This document shows, piece by piece, positions 1 to 9,835 of a stretch of 64,000 nucleotides of DNA. Under the pieces are notes generated by a model. The model saw nothing but the letters and a program-made list of their open reading frames with translations. It did not search any database and was not told the DNA's origin. Numbering within the stretch: the stretch's first letter is position 1; the number at the start of each line of letters is the position of its first letter. The DNA is taken from the NCBI GenBank assembly GCA_009363875.1, contig CM018681.1, positions 39,325,510-39,389,509 of the forward strand. The letters are read 5' to 3'. Source of the DNA: Mikania micrantha (lineage: Eukaryota > Streptophyta > Magnoliopsida > Asterales > Asteraceae). The position numbers and the translations under genes are program-made.

Positions 1-1932
1 GTGGGAGAGAGAGGTTCAGGAATAGTTTATTCCATGTTATTATCAATTGGAGCATAATCCTCTGGTGGGCTATTGTTGTTATACCCAATTCCAAACTTGG
101 CTTTGCTGTGAACTTGTTTGCTTAGAAGCATTCTAAATCCTTCACAGGACCCGACCCACTTTCACAGCTAACCTTAATTTGGGCCAAATTCATCTTTACA
201 AGCAGAGTATTTCTCTTGTTGAAGATCAAATAGTGCTTGCAAGTTAGTCTCTTCAGTTTTCAGGACGGAAATCTGACCATCTTTCTTTTTTATTATTTTC
301 TGTACTTCTAGGTTTTTATTGGCCAATTGCTGTTCAAGTTTGTTTTTGTTGCTGTAGCAACACATTGGCCTTCTTAATTTTAGAAAATCCCTCAATGCAA
401 GCATCGAAACATAGATTTACTAGGGTAGAAGAAGATACCTGAGCATGAGAAGATTCAGCTTCAGGATGGTCAGAGGAGGTTGGGTTTTCATCAATAGCCA
501 TTAGAGCAAAATCGGTTGGCTCATTGGTGATAAGAGTATAGCCTACATCATCAGGCATGCTACTCCAGTCAACATACTCTTGTGTAAAGAGAGCTGGTTG
601 GTTTGATTGAGAAGACTGGACAGCTGGGCCTGGTGTGCCTATTTTAGAGGAAGAAGGTGAGATGATTTGGAGTGAGGCAGCTATGAGCTGATACATGCCG
701 CCATTAGTAGCTTGTACATATTGCACATTGGGTGAAGGAGAGCTTTGTGAAATATGAGCAGTGGCTTGAGGGTTATTGTGTTTTTGAAAGTGAGAAGAAG
801 ATGAAGAGTAAGGGGCTGAGGAAGAGTGAGTGTTTGGGAAGGTCACATAAGGTGAGGAGGTGTTGTTGGGAGCATTTCTGCAGTTCCTGGCAAAGTGTCC
901 TGTTCCATGATATCTTTAGCACTTGACCTTCGCTTTATTTAGTCCAATTTTTTTTCCCATTGATACCGGGAAATCTTCTCCCTGTCATTTTATAGAACTT
1001 ATTGGTTCTTATACTTAAAAGGGCAGGTTGATGTAAGATGTCCATCTCTTCCAAGTCATCACTTGGAATTTTATGAAGATCATTTATGATGAAACACAGT
1101 TGGTCAGGGGTGAAAGAGGGGTCATCACATGAAGAACAAGTGATGCCAGTAGTTATGTCAATATGTTCATCATAACCCTGATCAGCGATCTCTGAGTTAT
1201 TACTGACAAGAGCAGTGTTCCCTTGAACATAATTTTCTGTTGATTTACCAGACTTGATTAACTTCCTTTTCTAGTCAATCTCTCGCTCAAAAGTGAGCAA
1301 CTTACCATGGCTTTGGGTAAGTGAAAGATTGCCAAAGTCTGGCGAAGATCTCATGACAATAGAGTAGGTTTCCCATTTTTCTAGAAGAGATCTTAGAAAG
1401 CGGTTGGGGACTGAAATAGTCGGGTACACTTGACCCGCAAGTTTTATTTCACTTAGAAGAGATGTTAACCTTTCAAACTGTTGAGTCAGTGACTCATTAT
1501 TTAGTTGAGTGAAGGTTTCATATTGTTGAGCCAATATCTCCCTGATATTGGCAACAACATCGACAGTCCACCCGAACTGTTCGTTGAGAGCATCCCAAAA
1601 GTCTTTAGTGGACTCATGGTGAAGAAGTCTAGAACAGATTTCATTAGGGATAGCCACGGCTAGTTGAGCATGTGCCTTACATCAAGCTCTAGCTTCTGTA
1701 AATCTTACTAAGTGTATTTTCGAGGGTCCTTGGAGATAGAATCTCCAGTCTCTGTGTTCAAGACCATGGGTTTGTGCGGTCCGAACATCACAGACTTCCA
1801 ACAACCAGTATGATTGTTGGATAGGAAGTACAACATCCTTATCTGTCAAATGTTACACTGGTGCCTTACCAGTATAGGTGGTTTGGTTGCAAAGCCGGTG
1901 TTGTGGGGATGAAGTGTGAATTTTTCTGCCAT
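1..1932 (-). pseudogene. Ty1/copia gag remnant, cut by the left window edge
   Basis: Capsid/nucleocapsid part of a copia-type retrotransposon, read from about 1932 towards 1. The start at 1932 follows a primer-binding site at 2151-2163. The frame reaches a stop after 28 residues, then continues in other frames. Residues at 1271-1657 have the copia gag look (LLHHESTKDFWDALNEQF near the start, then a long helical stretch). A zinc knuckle lies at about 878-925 but is broken: the second Cys is Tyr and a stop sits inside it, while the HFARNC end survives. The tail at 334-846 is Ser/Gln-rich with a DWS motif, followed at 174-404 by a coiled-coil stretch. Several frameshifts make it non-functional. 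Copia gag is clear; the lineage is not. Confidence 0.85.
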
Positions 1933-2150
1933 TAGGTCACAAACGGTATGAGAGAATAAATAGAAGGATGATTTCTCAAAGTTGTTTGTTTAAGTGGTTT
2001 TGATCAAAGTTTGGTTCAAAGCCAAGCACCTACATATCTTGAAAACAGATGAAGTAAAAGGCAAACAAAGTTTTAGAGAGACTAAACAACCAAATATCAT
2101 AGAGAGCATTGAGTTTTAGACTTGATGGTTAAACCAAGACTAAACAACAA

Positions 2151-2163
2151 GGCTCTGATACCA
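2151..2163 (-). other. Primer-binding site of the left copia element
   Basis: Minus strand reads TGGTATCAGAGCC, complementary to the 3' end of plant initiator tRNA-Met. It lies about 220 bp upstream of the gag start at 1932 and just inside a TG dinucleotide at 2166 that fits the LTR edge. Confidence 0.8.
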
Positions 2164-2165
2164 AT

Positions 2166-2526
2166 TGTTGAACCTAGTAGGAGCTATTTAACAAGGAATA
2201 TATACTTTAGACTCACGGTCAAATCCTTGGTATTCACTCCCTCTAAATTTGAACACTTAGTTATTTTAAGTTGTTTAGTATTGCTAGAAAAGGAGAAGAC
2301 AGAATCTGAACCTCTTCTCTTATTGTTCTTTCAATTAAATTTGCCATATAATCATTAGCATTGTTAATCAACCTTATTCCTGCCAAAACTCTTCACTAAC
2401 ATAATGGAAATTGATTAAAGCTCTTGATTCATTTCTTCAAATATTGTACTCCATCAATCCTTTTTATTATAAACAACTTGCTCTCAATTTCAAACTTCCA
2501 TGCCAAAATATTTCCAATACACTCCT
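2166..2526 (-). repeat. Probable 5' LTR of the left copia element (outer edge not fixed)
   Basis: Placed by the adjoining primer-binding site. The inner edge on the plus strand begins TGTTGAACCT at 2166. No second copy is in the window, so the outer edge is only a guess at where the next reading frame ends. The stretch is AT-rich with no coding potential. Confidence 0.4.
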
Positions 2527-3586
2527 TCATATTCTAGTATAGCTTTTTTGAATTGGACTTTGTGGAGCAATGGTTAAATCATCTTTAGCAAGATGAATTA
2601 CTTCAGTAGTAGTCAAGAATTTTATTGAATCTTCATTCAAAATTTCTTTTTCAGCTTGTTTCAATTTAAATTCATCCTTGGTTGATTGGATGACACAATC
2701 AACTATCATTTTTTCAACATTCTCTTTAACAAACTTCTCTTCCCAGTCCAAATCCATATGAGATCTCTAACCTATTTAATGGGAAACTATTCTCCTTCTT
2801 CTAATTCCTTATCAGTAACACCGTCCATCTCTTCAAATTTATGTACAAAATGATACTCTTTTTCATTTAATTTTGGATCAATGTCAAGCACATAATCACC
2901 ATCGTCTGGATCATCATATCCAAAATCATCATCATCAATGTCCATAAGAGCATCTATCAACATATTATCTTGATTTTGATCTAGATCAACAATCAAATCA
3001 TCAACAAAGTCTTATTCCTAAATTTTTTCTTTGCCCATGTCATCTGGTGTAGTTGTCTGTCCAACCGGCTACCCTGAGATACAGAATGAATTATACTTGA
3101 GCCTTCCTTGTTTCCAGTAGCAGGATCACTGCGAGTTGAACCATCAGCTGTTGGATCATCTTGATCATCATCCTGATTTCCCTGTAATGGCCTAGTTGCT
3201 TCAACTCTACATGTATTCTCCCCAAGAGTTAAAGAACGAGCCATTCTAGCATTAATATCTTTCAATTGGGCTTCATGACTTTTGAACACCTTGACTGAAC
3301 TAGTGATCAAGTCTGTAATCTTCTTATTCAAGATTCTGAAAGACACTAACTCAGTTTGATTCAATTCAAGTTGAGTCTTGTGTCGTGACTCAACCTGAGA
3401 TCGAAGTAAACTTAATTGAGCATGAAGAGGAAAAATCAAGGATGTCTTCTTATTCAATTCATCAAAAGTAACTTCCAATGTATTAACCCTCGCCTTCAGC
3501 TTAATATTCTCCGCCAGTAACTCTTCAACTTGTAATTGAAGTGCTAAAATTTGTGCATATTGAGTTGCAAAACTATCTGTGAACAT
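2527..3586 (-). pseudogene. Acidic coiled-coil accessory ORF, frameshifted, function unknown
   Basis: Three consecutive minus-strand frames (2993-3586, 2787-2996, 2527-2757) read as one protein broken by frameshifts. The N-terminal 120 residues are a heptad-like, Leu/Gln/Glu-rich coiled coil. The middle is low-complexity (DDDQDDPTADGS), then very acidic (MDIDDDDFGYDDPDDGDYV). The end is Lys/Glu-rich. I recognise no enzyme motif. It lies between copia RNase H (4868-5197) and a copia 5' LTR (2166 onward), so it may be an extra ORF of a copia element or a captured host fragment. A cluster of ATCGATA words just upstream (3619-3681) recurs in the copia LTRs at 6116-7102. Confidence 0.5.
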
Positions 3587-3618
3587 AGCACTTCTATTTG
3601 GAGAATCAAAACTTCTTT

Positions 3619-3681
3619 CATCGATACAAACTATATAGATACAACGGTATCGATAATGTAATATCGATTATCAATATCGAA
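3619..3681. repeat. Cluster of ATCGATA palindromic words
   Basis: At least four TCGAT(A) words within about 60 bp, several in TATCGATA/ATATCGAT context. The same word is repeated in the copia LTRs at 6116-7102 and in the leader at 7327-7441. Confidence 0.65.
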
Positions 3682-4414
3682 GAAAAGAAATTTTTCAAAA
3701 TTTACTTAACCTTGAACACTTGAAAAATTTCAAAACACACATCAAAAACATCTTTTTGTGAAAAACTAAGAAAAATACACTTGAAATGTAAAATGTAATT
3801 TATTTTTGAAATTTTTGATTTATAAACCAACAAAAATAAAATCTTTTTGTGTTTTTGATAAACTTTTGAAAAAATCCATATGAAATCATATTCAACCTAT
3901 TATTATTAAAATTTCTAAATTTTCAAAAATTAAAATTTATCAACACAATATACATATAAATAAAATTATATTAATCAATGCATTTAAACATATAAGTATT
4001 ACAATCAAATTATGAACAATATTAAATTTGATTATTCACATAAAACTCAAAATACAATAACTTAAATAAATACCGAACATTATTATTTTATAAATATAAG
4101 TCAAGAAATTTAATGAGTCTCATACTTAATTAAATATTAACCTATTCAACCTCTGAATTTATTGAGGATAAAATATATATTGCCGTTGATCTTTTCACAT
4201 ATATAATAATTTAATGGAATGAAAATTATTATTTTGATCAAAACTTTGTAGAACAATAAATTAATGGTATGTGCTAGTGAGAACATGTCTGTTTGAATCA
4301 CACAACAAATTAGAGTCACTATGCATATTAACAAATAAATGCTATGAATTTCCAGATCTACATTGACATATAACATAGGAAATTCAGTATATGTATTGAA
4401 AGATCATTGATGGC

Positions 4415-4418
<4 letters not shown>

Positions 4419-4452
<34 letters not shown>
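4419..4452. repeat. (TA)17 microsatellite
   Basis: Uninterrupted TA dinucleotide run of 34 bp in AT-rich spacer. Confidence 0.95.
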
Positions 4453-4455
<3 letters not shown>

Positions 4456-4867
4456 CAACTCTCAATCCATTTTTGTTGAAACTCAGTTAGTGCAAATCAA
4501 TTTTAAGATAAAGAACTTATAAATCCATAAAATTTTAAATTTGTTGCTTAGTATCATTCAAATTAAAGTATTTAAGTTTTTCCTATTTTCAAATTCAAAT
4601 ATTCAACTAAATCAAATATTACTTATATGCTTTAACACACCAATTAAATATTATCAAATTCATATGTATAAATGTTGACAAATTAAAATTTTAATCATTA
4701 TCAATTCAAATAAGTTAACTTCCTATCATTTTTCATAAAAGTTGGATGCAATTTTCAAAAATTGCATAGTTTTTTTCAAAAATTATAAAAATAAAATTTG
4801 AAAGATAAAAACTAAAAATTTAAACTAAAAATTAAAACAAACTTTCAAGTGTTATTTTTCAAATTTT

Positions 4868-6115
4868 TCACTTAAAATTGATCATCTCGAGTCCTTCTAT
4901 AAGAGAAGAAAAAAGAGTTGAATCAAAAGTTTTTGTTAAAATGTCGGCAATGTTGTCAACTGTATTAATTTTCAAAAGTTGGATTAACTTTTTCTCTTCA
5001 CAATCTCGAATAAAATGATGACAAACATCAATGTGTTTTGTTCTCTTATGTGAAACAGGTTTTTCAGTGATGTCTATTGCGGCTGTATTATCAACAAAAA
5101 TAGAAGTTGCTGTATATTTTAAACCATAATCTCGCATTTTTTGTTGAATCCACAAAACATGTGAACAACAACTTGAAGCAGGAACATAATCAGCCACAAA
5201 TGTAGAGATGGCTACAGTAAGTTGCTTTTTACATTGCCAGGTTACCAGTTATTACCAAAGAATTGACAACCCCCTGTTGTTGTGTTCCTGTCAAGGTTAG
5301 AGCTACCATAGTCAGAATCTGAAAAAAGCTATAAAATTCATGCTATCATCATAAGGGTACCAAAGTCCAAGACTTGGTTTCCCTTTCAAATAGCGAAAAA
5401 TTCGTTTCACAGCCTTAATATGTGAATTCTTAGGCTTTGCTGAAATCTAGAACACAAACAAACAGCAAACATGATGTCGAGTCGTGAAGCAGTTAAATAC
5501 ATTAGGGAACCAATCATTGAACGATATAGATGTTGATCAACATCTATACCATTCTCCCCATTCCTTAAATTATGATGAGTACAGATAGAAGTAGAAATAG
5601 ATGTACAATCATTCGTCTTGAACTTGTTTAAGATGTCATGTACATATTTACTCTAATGTATGAACAAGCCGTCCTTCTTTTGATCTACTTGAATTCCCAA
5701 AAAGAAAGCTAATTCTCCCATACCACTCCTTCCAAATTTCTGCTTCATAACCGCTTCAAAAATCTGTGCATAATTGTTCATTTGTAGCTCCAAAGATAAT
5801 GTCATCCACATATATCTGCATGATCAAAATATCATCATCCTTCTTCAAGATAAACATAGTACTTATTCTTTGTAGGATTATTTGGATCTTCAAACCCAGG
5901 TGGTTGAGCAACATATACTTCTACTTTCTCTTTGCCATATAAAAAAAAGCGCTCTTGAAATCCAGTTGAAATACTTTGAACTTTTTGAAGCTAGCATAAG
6001 AAAGGAACAATCGGGTTGATTCAATTCTTGCAACAGGAGCATATATATCATTATAATCAATGCCCTCCTGTTGATTAAAACCTTGGACAACAAGTCTAGC
6101 TTATTATGCCCTTAT
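4868..6115 (-). pseudogene. Ty1/copia pol remnant: reverse transcriptase and RNase H
   Basis: Read from 6115 down. Near 6000-6100 is the start of copia RT (RLVVQGFNQQ, then IDYNDIYAPVARIES and FKSAFFY in shifting frames). Stops and frameshifts cover 5200-5900. The 4868-5197 frame is RNase H: the VADYVPASSCCSHVLW region, DNTAAI, then SHKRTKHIDVCHHFIRD and ADILTK, all diagnostic of copia. The upstream part (protease, integrase) is absent: at 6115 the frame runs into a copia LTR. It cannot be the same element as the gag at 1-1932, because on the minus strand that gag lies downstream of this pol. Non-functional. Confidence 0.88.
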
Positions 6116-6551
6116 TGTTAGTACCCTAATGGCATTAGCTTCAGTTGTTAAATTGAAGACTGAAGACTGCAGCTGATTCGAGATGAAGATCTTTATGTTT
6201 ATTTTATTTGTTATTGTTTTCAATTTAATGTTTATGTTTTTATTATTTTGTTTTGTTTTATTTGTGTTTGTCTAGTTTGTAAATTGTATAAGTGTTGATT
6301 TCATTGATTCTATTAGTATCGATAATAGTAATATCGATACTAGTAATTTCGACAGTTTTGCCTATAAATAGGCTAAGATTGATGAGTCTAAGTTTAGTTG
6401 AACATAACTCATAATTTGAAGTATGTGAATTAGTTTATATGATTAGTTTTATTCTTCTTAATCATTACATTTGTGTTCAAACTTGATATTATGGATTCCG
6501 CACACAATATCTAGTTATACGAGATCATTAGATCCTAACCACGGACCTACA
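6116..6551 (+). repeat. Copia LTR, first copy
   Basis: 436 bp from TGTTAGTACC to GGACCTACA. It aligns over its whole length with 6556-7102, which has about 110 bp extra in the ATCGATAC-rich part. A TATA box lies at 6363-6370. It interrupts the minus-strand copia RT at 6115. I find no matching flanking duplication, so it is not a simple solo LTR. Confidence 0.75.
6363..6370 (+). promoter_or_regulatory. TATA box of copia LTR copy 1
   Basis: TATAAATA in the context GCCTATAAATAGGC, conserved in copy 2, just downstream of the ATCGATACTA cluster. Confidence 0.7.
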
Positions 6552-6555
6552 AGTC

Positions 6556-7102
6556 TGTTAGTACCCTGATAGCATCAGCTTCAGTTGTTAAATTGAAGAC
6601 TAAAGACTACTGTTGATTCGAGATGAAGATCTTTATGTTTATTGTATTTGTTATTGTTTTCAATATAATGTTTATGTTTGTTTTATTTTGTTTTCTGTTA
6701 TTTGTTTTTGTCTAGTTTGTAAATTGTATAAGTGTTGATTTCATTGATTCTATTATTATCGATAGTAGTTGTATCGATACTATATTAGTATCGAAGGTAA
6801 TATCATCGATACTATTAGTGTTGATATTAGTACTATCGATACTAGTAATGTCGACGGTTTTGCCTATAAATAGGCTAAGATCGATGAGTTTAAGTTTAGT
6901 TGAACATAACTCAGAATTTTAAGTGTGTGAATTTCTCTCTACTTGTACATTCTTCATTCAAGATATTATTACAAGGAAATTAAGTTTACGTGATTAGTTT
7001 TATTCTTCTTAATCATTACATTTGTGATCAAACATGATATTATGGATTATGTACACAATATCTAGTTATACCAGATCATTAGATCCTAACCACGGACCTA
7101 CA
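6556..7102 (+). repeat. Copia LTR, second copy (5' LTR of element F)
   Basis: 547 bp, TGTTAGTACC to GGACCTACA, separated from copy 1 by four bases (AGTC). It is followed by a degenerate primer-binding site at 7105 and then copia gag, so it acts as the 5' LTR of plus-strand element F. The upstream half carries ATCGATACTA words in both orientations at about 6755-6855. TATAAATA is at 6865-6872. Confidence 0.75.
6865..6872 (+). promoter_or_regulatory. TATA box of copia LTR copy 2
   Basis: TATAAATA in the same GCC...GGC context as copy 1. Confidence 0.7.
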
Positions 7103-7520
7103 AGTGGTATCATAATATTTTGCTCTGTTGTGATCTTGGTTGAACAAAATTTTTGGTGAATTTTGTGATTTTTGAAGACTTTTTGATGATAATTTGATCA
7201 ATTTTGATGATCAAATGATGATTTGTCGTTAAAGATTGATTGCTGCATTTGAAAACTTGTCAAGATTCAAAATTTTCAAGTTCGAAGGTGTTAGGTTCGA
7301 AGAAAACGGTTTTGGAGTTGTTTAGCATTGATATTGATAGTATTGATAATACTTTTATCGATACTAATAGTATCAACAAGTTTTTCGTCGATACTAATAG
7401 TATCGACGACACAGTATTGTCGATATTGCTAATATCGACAAATCTGGTTCTTAATTTTTTATAAGTGTTGATTATTTCAGCAAAATATCTCCAATCGACA
7501 GTTTATCTTCATTATCTGCA
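7103..7520 (+). other. Leader of copia element F
   Basis: Starts with TGGTATCATAATA at 7105, a decayed form of the tRNA-Met primer-binding site. From about 7327 to 7441 it holds repeated ATCGATACTAATAGTATCGA-like palindromes. These translate into repeated (I/V)DTNSI(N/D), but the 74-codon ORF looks like a by-product of the repeat. Confidence 0.6.
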
Positions 7521-8086
7521 TTGCTATCTAATTTGGATATTACTGAGCTTGATGTTTTGATTTCTAAACTTCAATATTTTGATCTAGACATGCAGAAGAG
7601 AAAGGCTGGAAATAAGTTTTCCACTGAAAATCCAAGCCTTTACTTGACACCCATTGTAGCTCCAAACACTTCTTCAGGTTCAGTTGCCTTTTTATCAAGT
7701 ACTGAAGATGGTGGCATATCTGCTGTTATTGATGACACAACAGCAGTATGTTTTACTTTTACATATATCAAAGAGAAAACATCAGGCAGTAGATCAAAGT
7801 TATTGAATGTGAAGGTGCCACAAGAACATATAGCCTTTTTTTATGCAGTTTGTGAATGCATATGATACTGTGATGTTGGATGATGCTCAGATATTGACAG
7901 GTGAGGATATGGATCAATTGGATCCAGATGACTTGGAAGAAATGGAAATTAATGGCAGATGGCAATGTTAACTAGATGAGAAAGGAGATTTCTTCAAAGG
8001 ACTTGAAGAGCTTAAATTTCAGGGAATTCAAATAAGAAGCTTGGTTTTTCTAAATAGAAGTAAAGTGCTACAATTGTGGGAATTTC
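7521..8086 (+). pseudogene. Copia element F gag, 5' part
   Basis: N-terminal and central gag. The first frame (7521-7865) contains ELDVLISKLQYFDLDMQKRK, typical of the region before a copia zinc knuckle. A frameshift in a T-run near 7840 moves the reading to FVNAYDTVMLDD and then MDQLDPDDLEEMEI, the conserved acidic block of copia gag. Several stops follow. The first half of a CX2CX4HX4C zinc knuckle ends at 8086, where a solo LTR begins. The second half resumes at 12338, after the target duplication. Confidence 0.8.
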
Positions 8087-8761
8087 TCTGACATCCACTA
8101 CCTGATCGTCCGGCAAGTCCGTACGGTATGTGTACTTTCAATATTTACTGTATGTAAATACATTATATGAACAGTGTTTGTGATAATTCAAAATACAAGA
8201 AACAGTTGTACGTATTTATGTGAAAACTTAAATACAGTAAGTACAACGAACACGATAAACAATAGTTGTTTGTATTTAGGTGAAAACCTAAGTGCAGTTA
8301 AGACAACGAATCAAGAATGTCAACAGTGGTCAAGTAAATAACAAGAACATGTCGGTTGCGATCTGATATCCATATATGATAGCAATCAGATGACCGACAA
8401 ATCCGTACGAAAACAATGCGAAAACAGCACGTTTAGTTGAGTCCGTAAGTAAGGAAATACAATCCAAAACATAATTGCAGTGTTGTTTCAGCATAATGAA
8501 CAGACAGTGTGTTTGCGTGGGTGACGATTCGAACGAATACGCGCGATGATGACGCGTTCTAACGAGACGAAAACGAAAAACGACACGAACGATAATAAAT
8601 TTAAGAAAATATAATATTTTACGTTTTACAATTTTGAAACTCATCAAAATAATCAAAAATAACTTCTTTTCATTTAAAGTACGTAAAATTACGCATTACG
8701 TTCCGGAAACGCAACGAAGACGCGAACCGAGCAACAAAAACAAACCCGAACCCACCCGTAG

Positions 8762-8769
8762 TATAAAAG
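8762..8769 (+). promoter_or_regulatory. TATA box of solo LTR 8087-12332
   Basis: TATAAAAG followed by CC, a CT-rich stretch and TCTCTCTCTAAAC. The same arrangement occurs in the other long LTRs. Confidence 0.7.
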
Positions 8770-9099
8770 CCCTAAATGAGGCTAAATCTCTCATTTCTTT
8801 CATCATCCTCTCTCTCTAAACACACTCTCACGAACCTATTTCCTCTCTCTAGAAAAACATCTTCAAATCTTCATAACTTGGTCATTTGTTGACGAAACCG
8901 GACGTTCTTGGTGTCCAAACGAAGCTCTCGACATCCTCTACAAGGAAGTACAAGCGATCTGAAGTTTTGTCCACTGGAAATCGAGGTATGAGCAAAAGAA
9001 ACCCATGAAAATTTTGGTATTCTAGATCTGGTTCGACCCACCCATCCAACCGGTTTAAAACCATGTTGTACTTGACTTTAAGCCTTCATTTCAACATCA

Positions 9100-9835
9100 C
9101 AAAGGTTCGTGCAAGACATGAGAAGGATGGGGGAGCCCTGGAACAAGCCACAATCTCACCAGTTCAATGGGGATGATGAAAACGTTGCAGGTTTGCGAGG
9201 TTGTTGGGATAGCCGAACCTGTAAGGGTCTTAACCGAAGTCTTGGCCGAACCCACGATCACACGAACCTGCATGGCAACGAACCTCCTTGGACGCATCAT
9301 CAGCAGCCCCGAACCCAGGCCTAACGAACCTTTGTGCTGTTCACGAACCCCTCACCTCTACGAACCTTGATGCTGCCAAACCTGCATGCTACGAACCTTC
9401 CATGGCCGAAGCTTTTGAGTAGCGAACCTACCACCCCTGCGAACCCATGCTGGATTAGACACCACACAGCCGAACCTTAACTCACTTTGGCCGAAACTTG
9501 TGGTGAACCACCTTGGGCCGAATCTGCACTCTCACTGAACCCTAGAGGGGGAACCACGAAACTACCAAGGACAGAACCTAGACCATGTTGGGTCTAGGGA
9601 TTCCACGAACCTAGCCACAGTTATACCCATAGGGTTCGCTGGTCTGGAACTCAACAACATCTTATTGGGCTTAACCTAACGGTTGGCCCAACGTAGTGCC
9701 CGGCCCATAGTAGCCCATGCGGCCCATGGCATTGGTTTCGTTCAAACAAGTCGGCCCACAAAACTTATAAGGTCCATGTGACTTCCTTTCCGCCCAAGCA
9801 AACCTATTCGACCCACACATTCGGCCCATATAGTT
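9100..9835 (+). repeat. Degenerate CGAACC array followed by GGCCCA array
   Basis: About 520 bp in which CGAACC, often GCCGAACC, recurs every 15 to 40 bp with unrelated spacers. It is followed by about 170 bp rich in GGCCCA. The spacing is irregular and the spacers differ, so this is not a simple tandem repeat. ORFs over it (9109-9370) are by-products. Confidence 0.8.

Larger units (their letters stand above)
3587..4867. other. AT-rich spacer without recognisable genes
   Basis: About 1.3 kb of strongly AT-rich sequence. The only ORF over 60 codons (4146-4376) is a Leu/Ile-rich translation of AT-rich DNA with no family resemblance. It holds the ATCGATA cluster at 3619-3681 and a TA microsatellite at 4419-4452. 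Confidence 0.7.

Noticed and set aside
4146..4376. Hydrophobic minus-strand ORF as a membrane peptide
   Set aside because: Very AT-rich DNA gives Ile/Leu/Phe-rich frames by chance, and nothing around it supports expression.
7240..7464. 74-codon ORF with repeated DTNSI residues as a small repeat protein
   Set aside because: It is the translation of the ATCGATACTA DNA repeat and has no start context or homologous ORF in the other cluster.
9109..9370. Overlapping plus and minus ORFs in the hexamer arrays (also 25065-25560, 28487-28960, 32320-32836, 59928-60851)
   Set aside because: Composition of the repeated hexamers keeps several frames open at once; the translations share only repeat-derived words and no domain.
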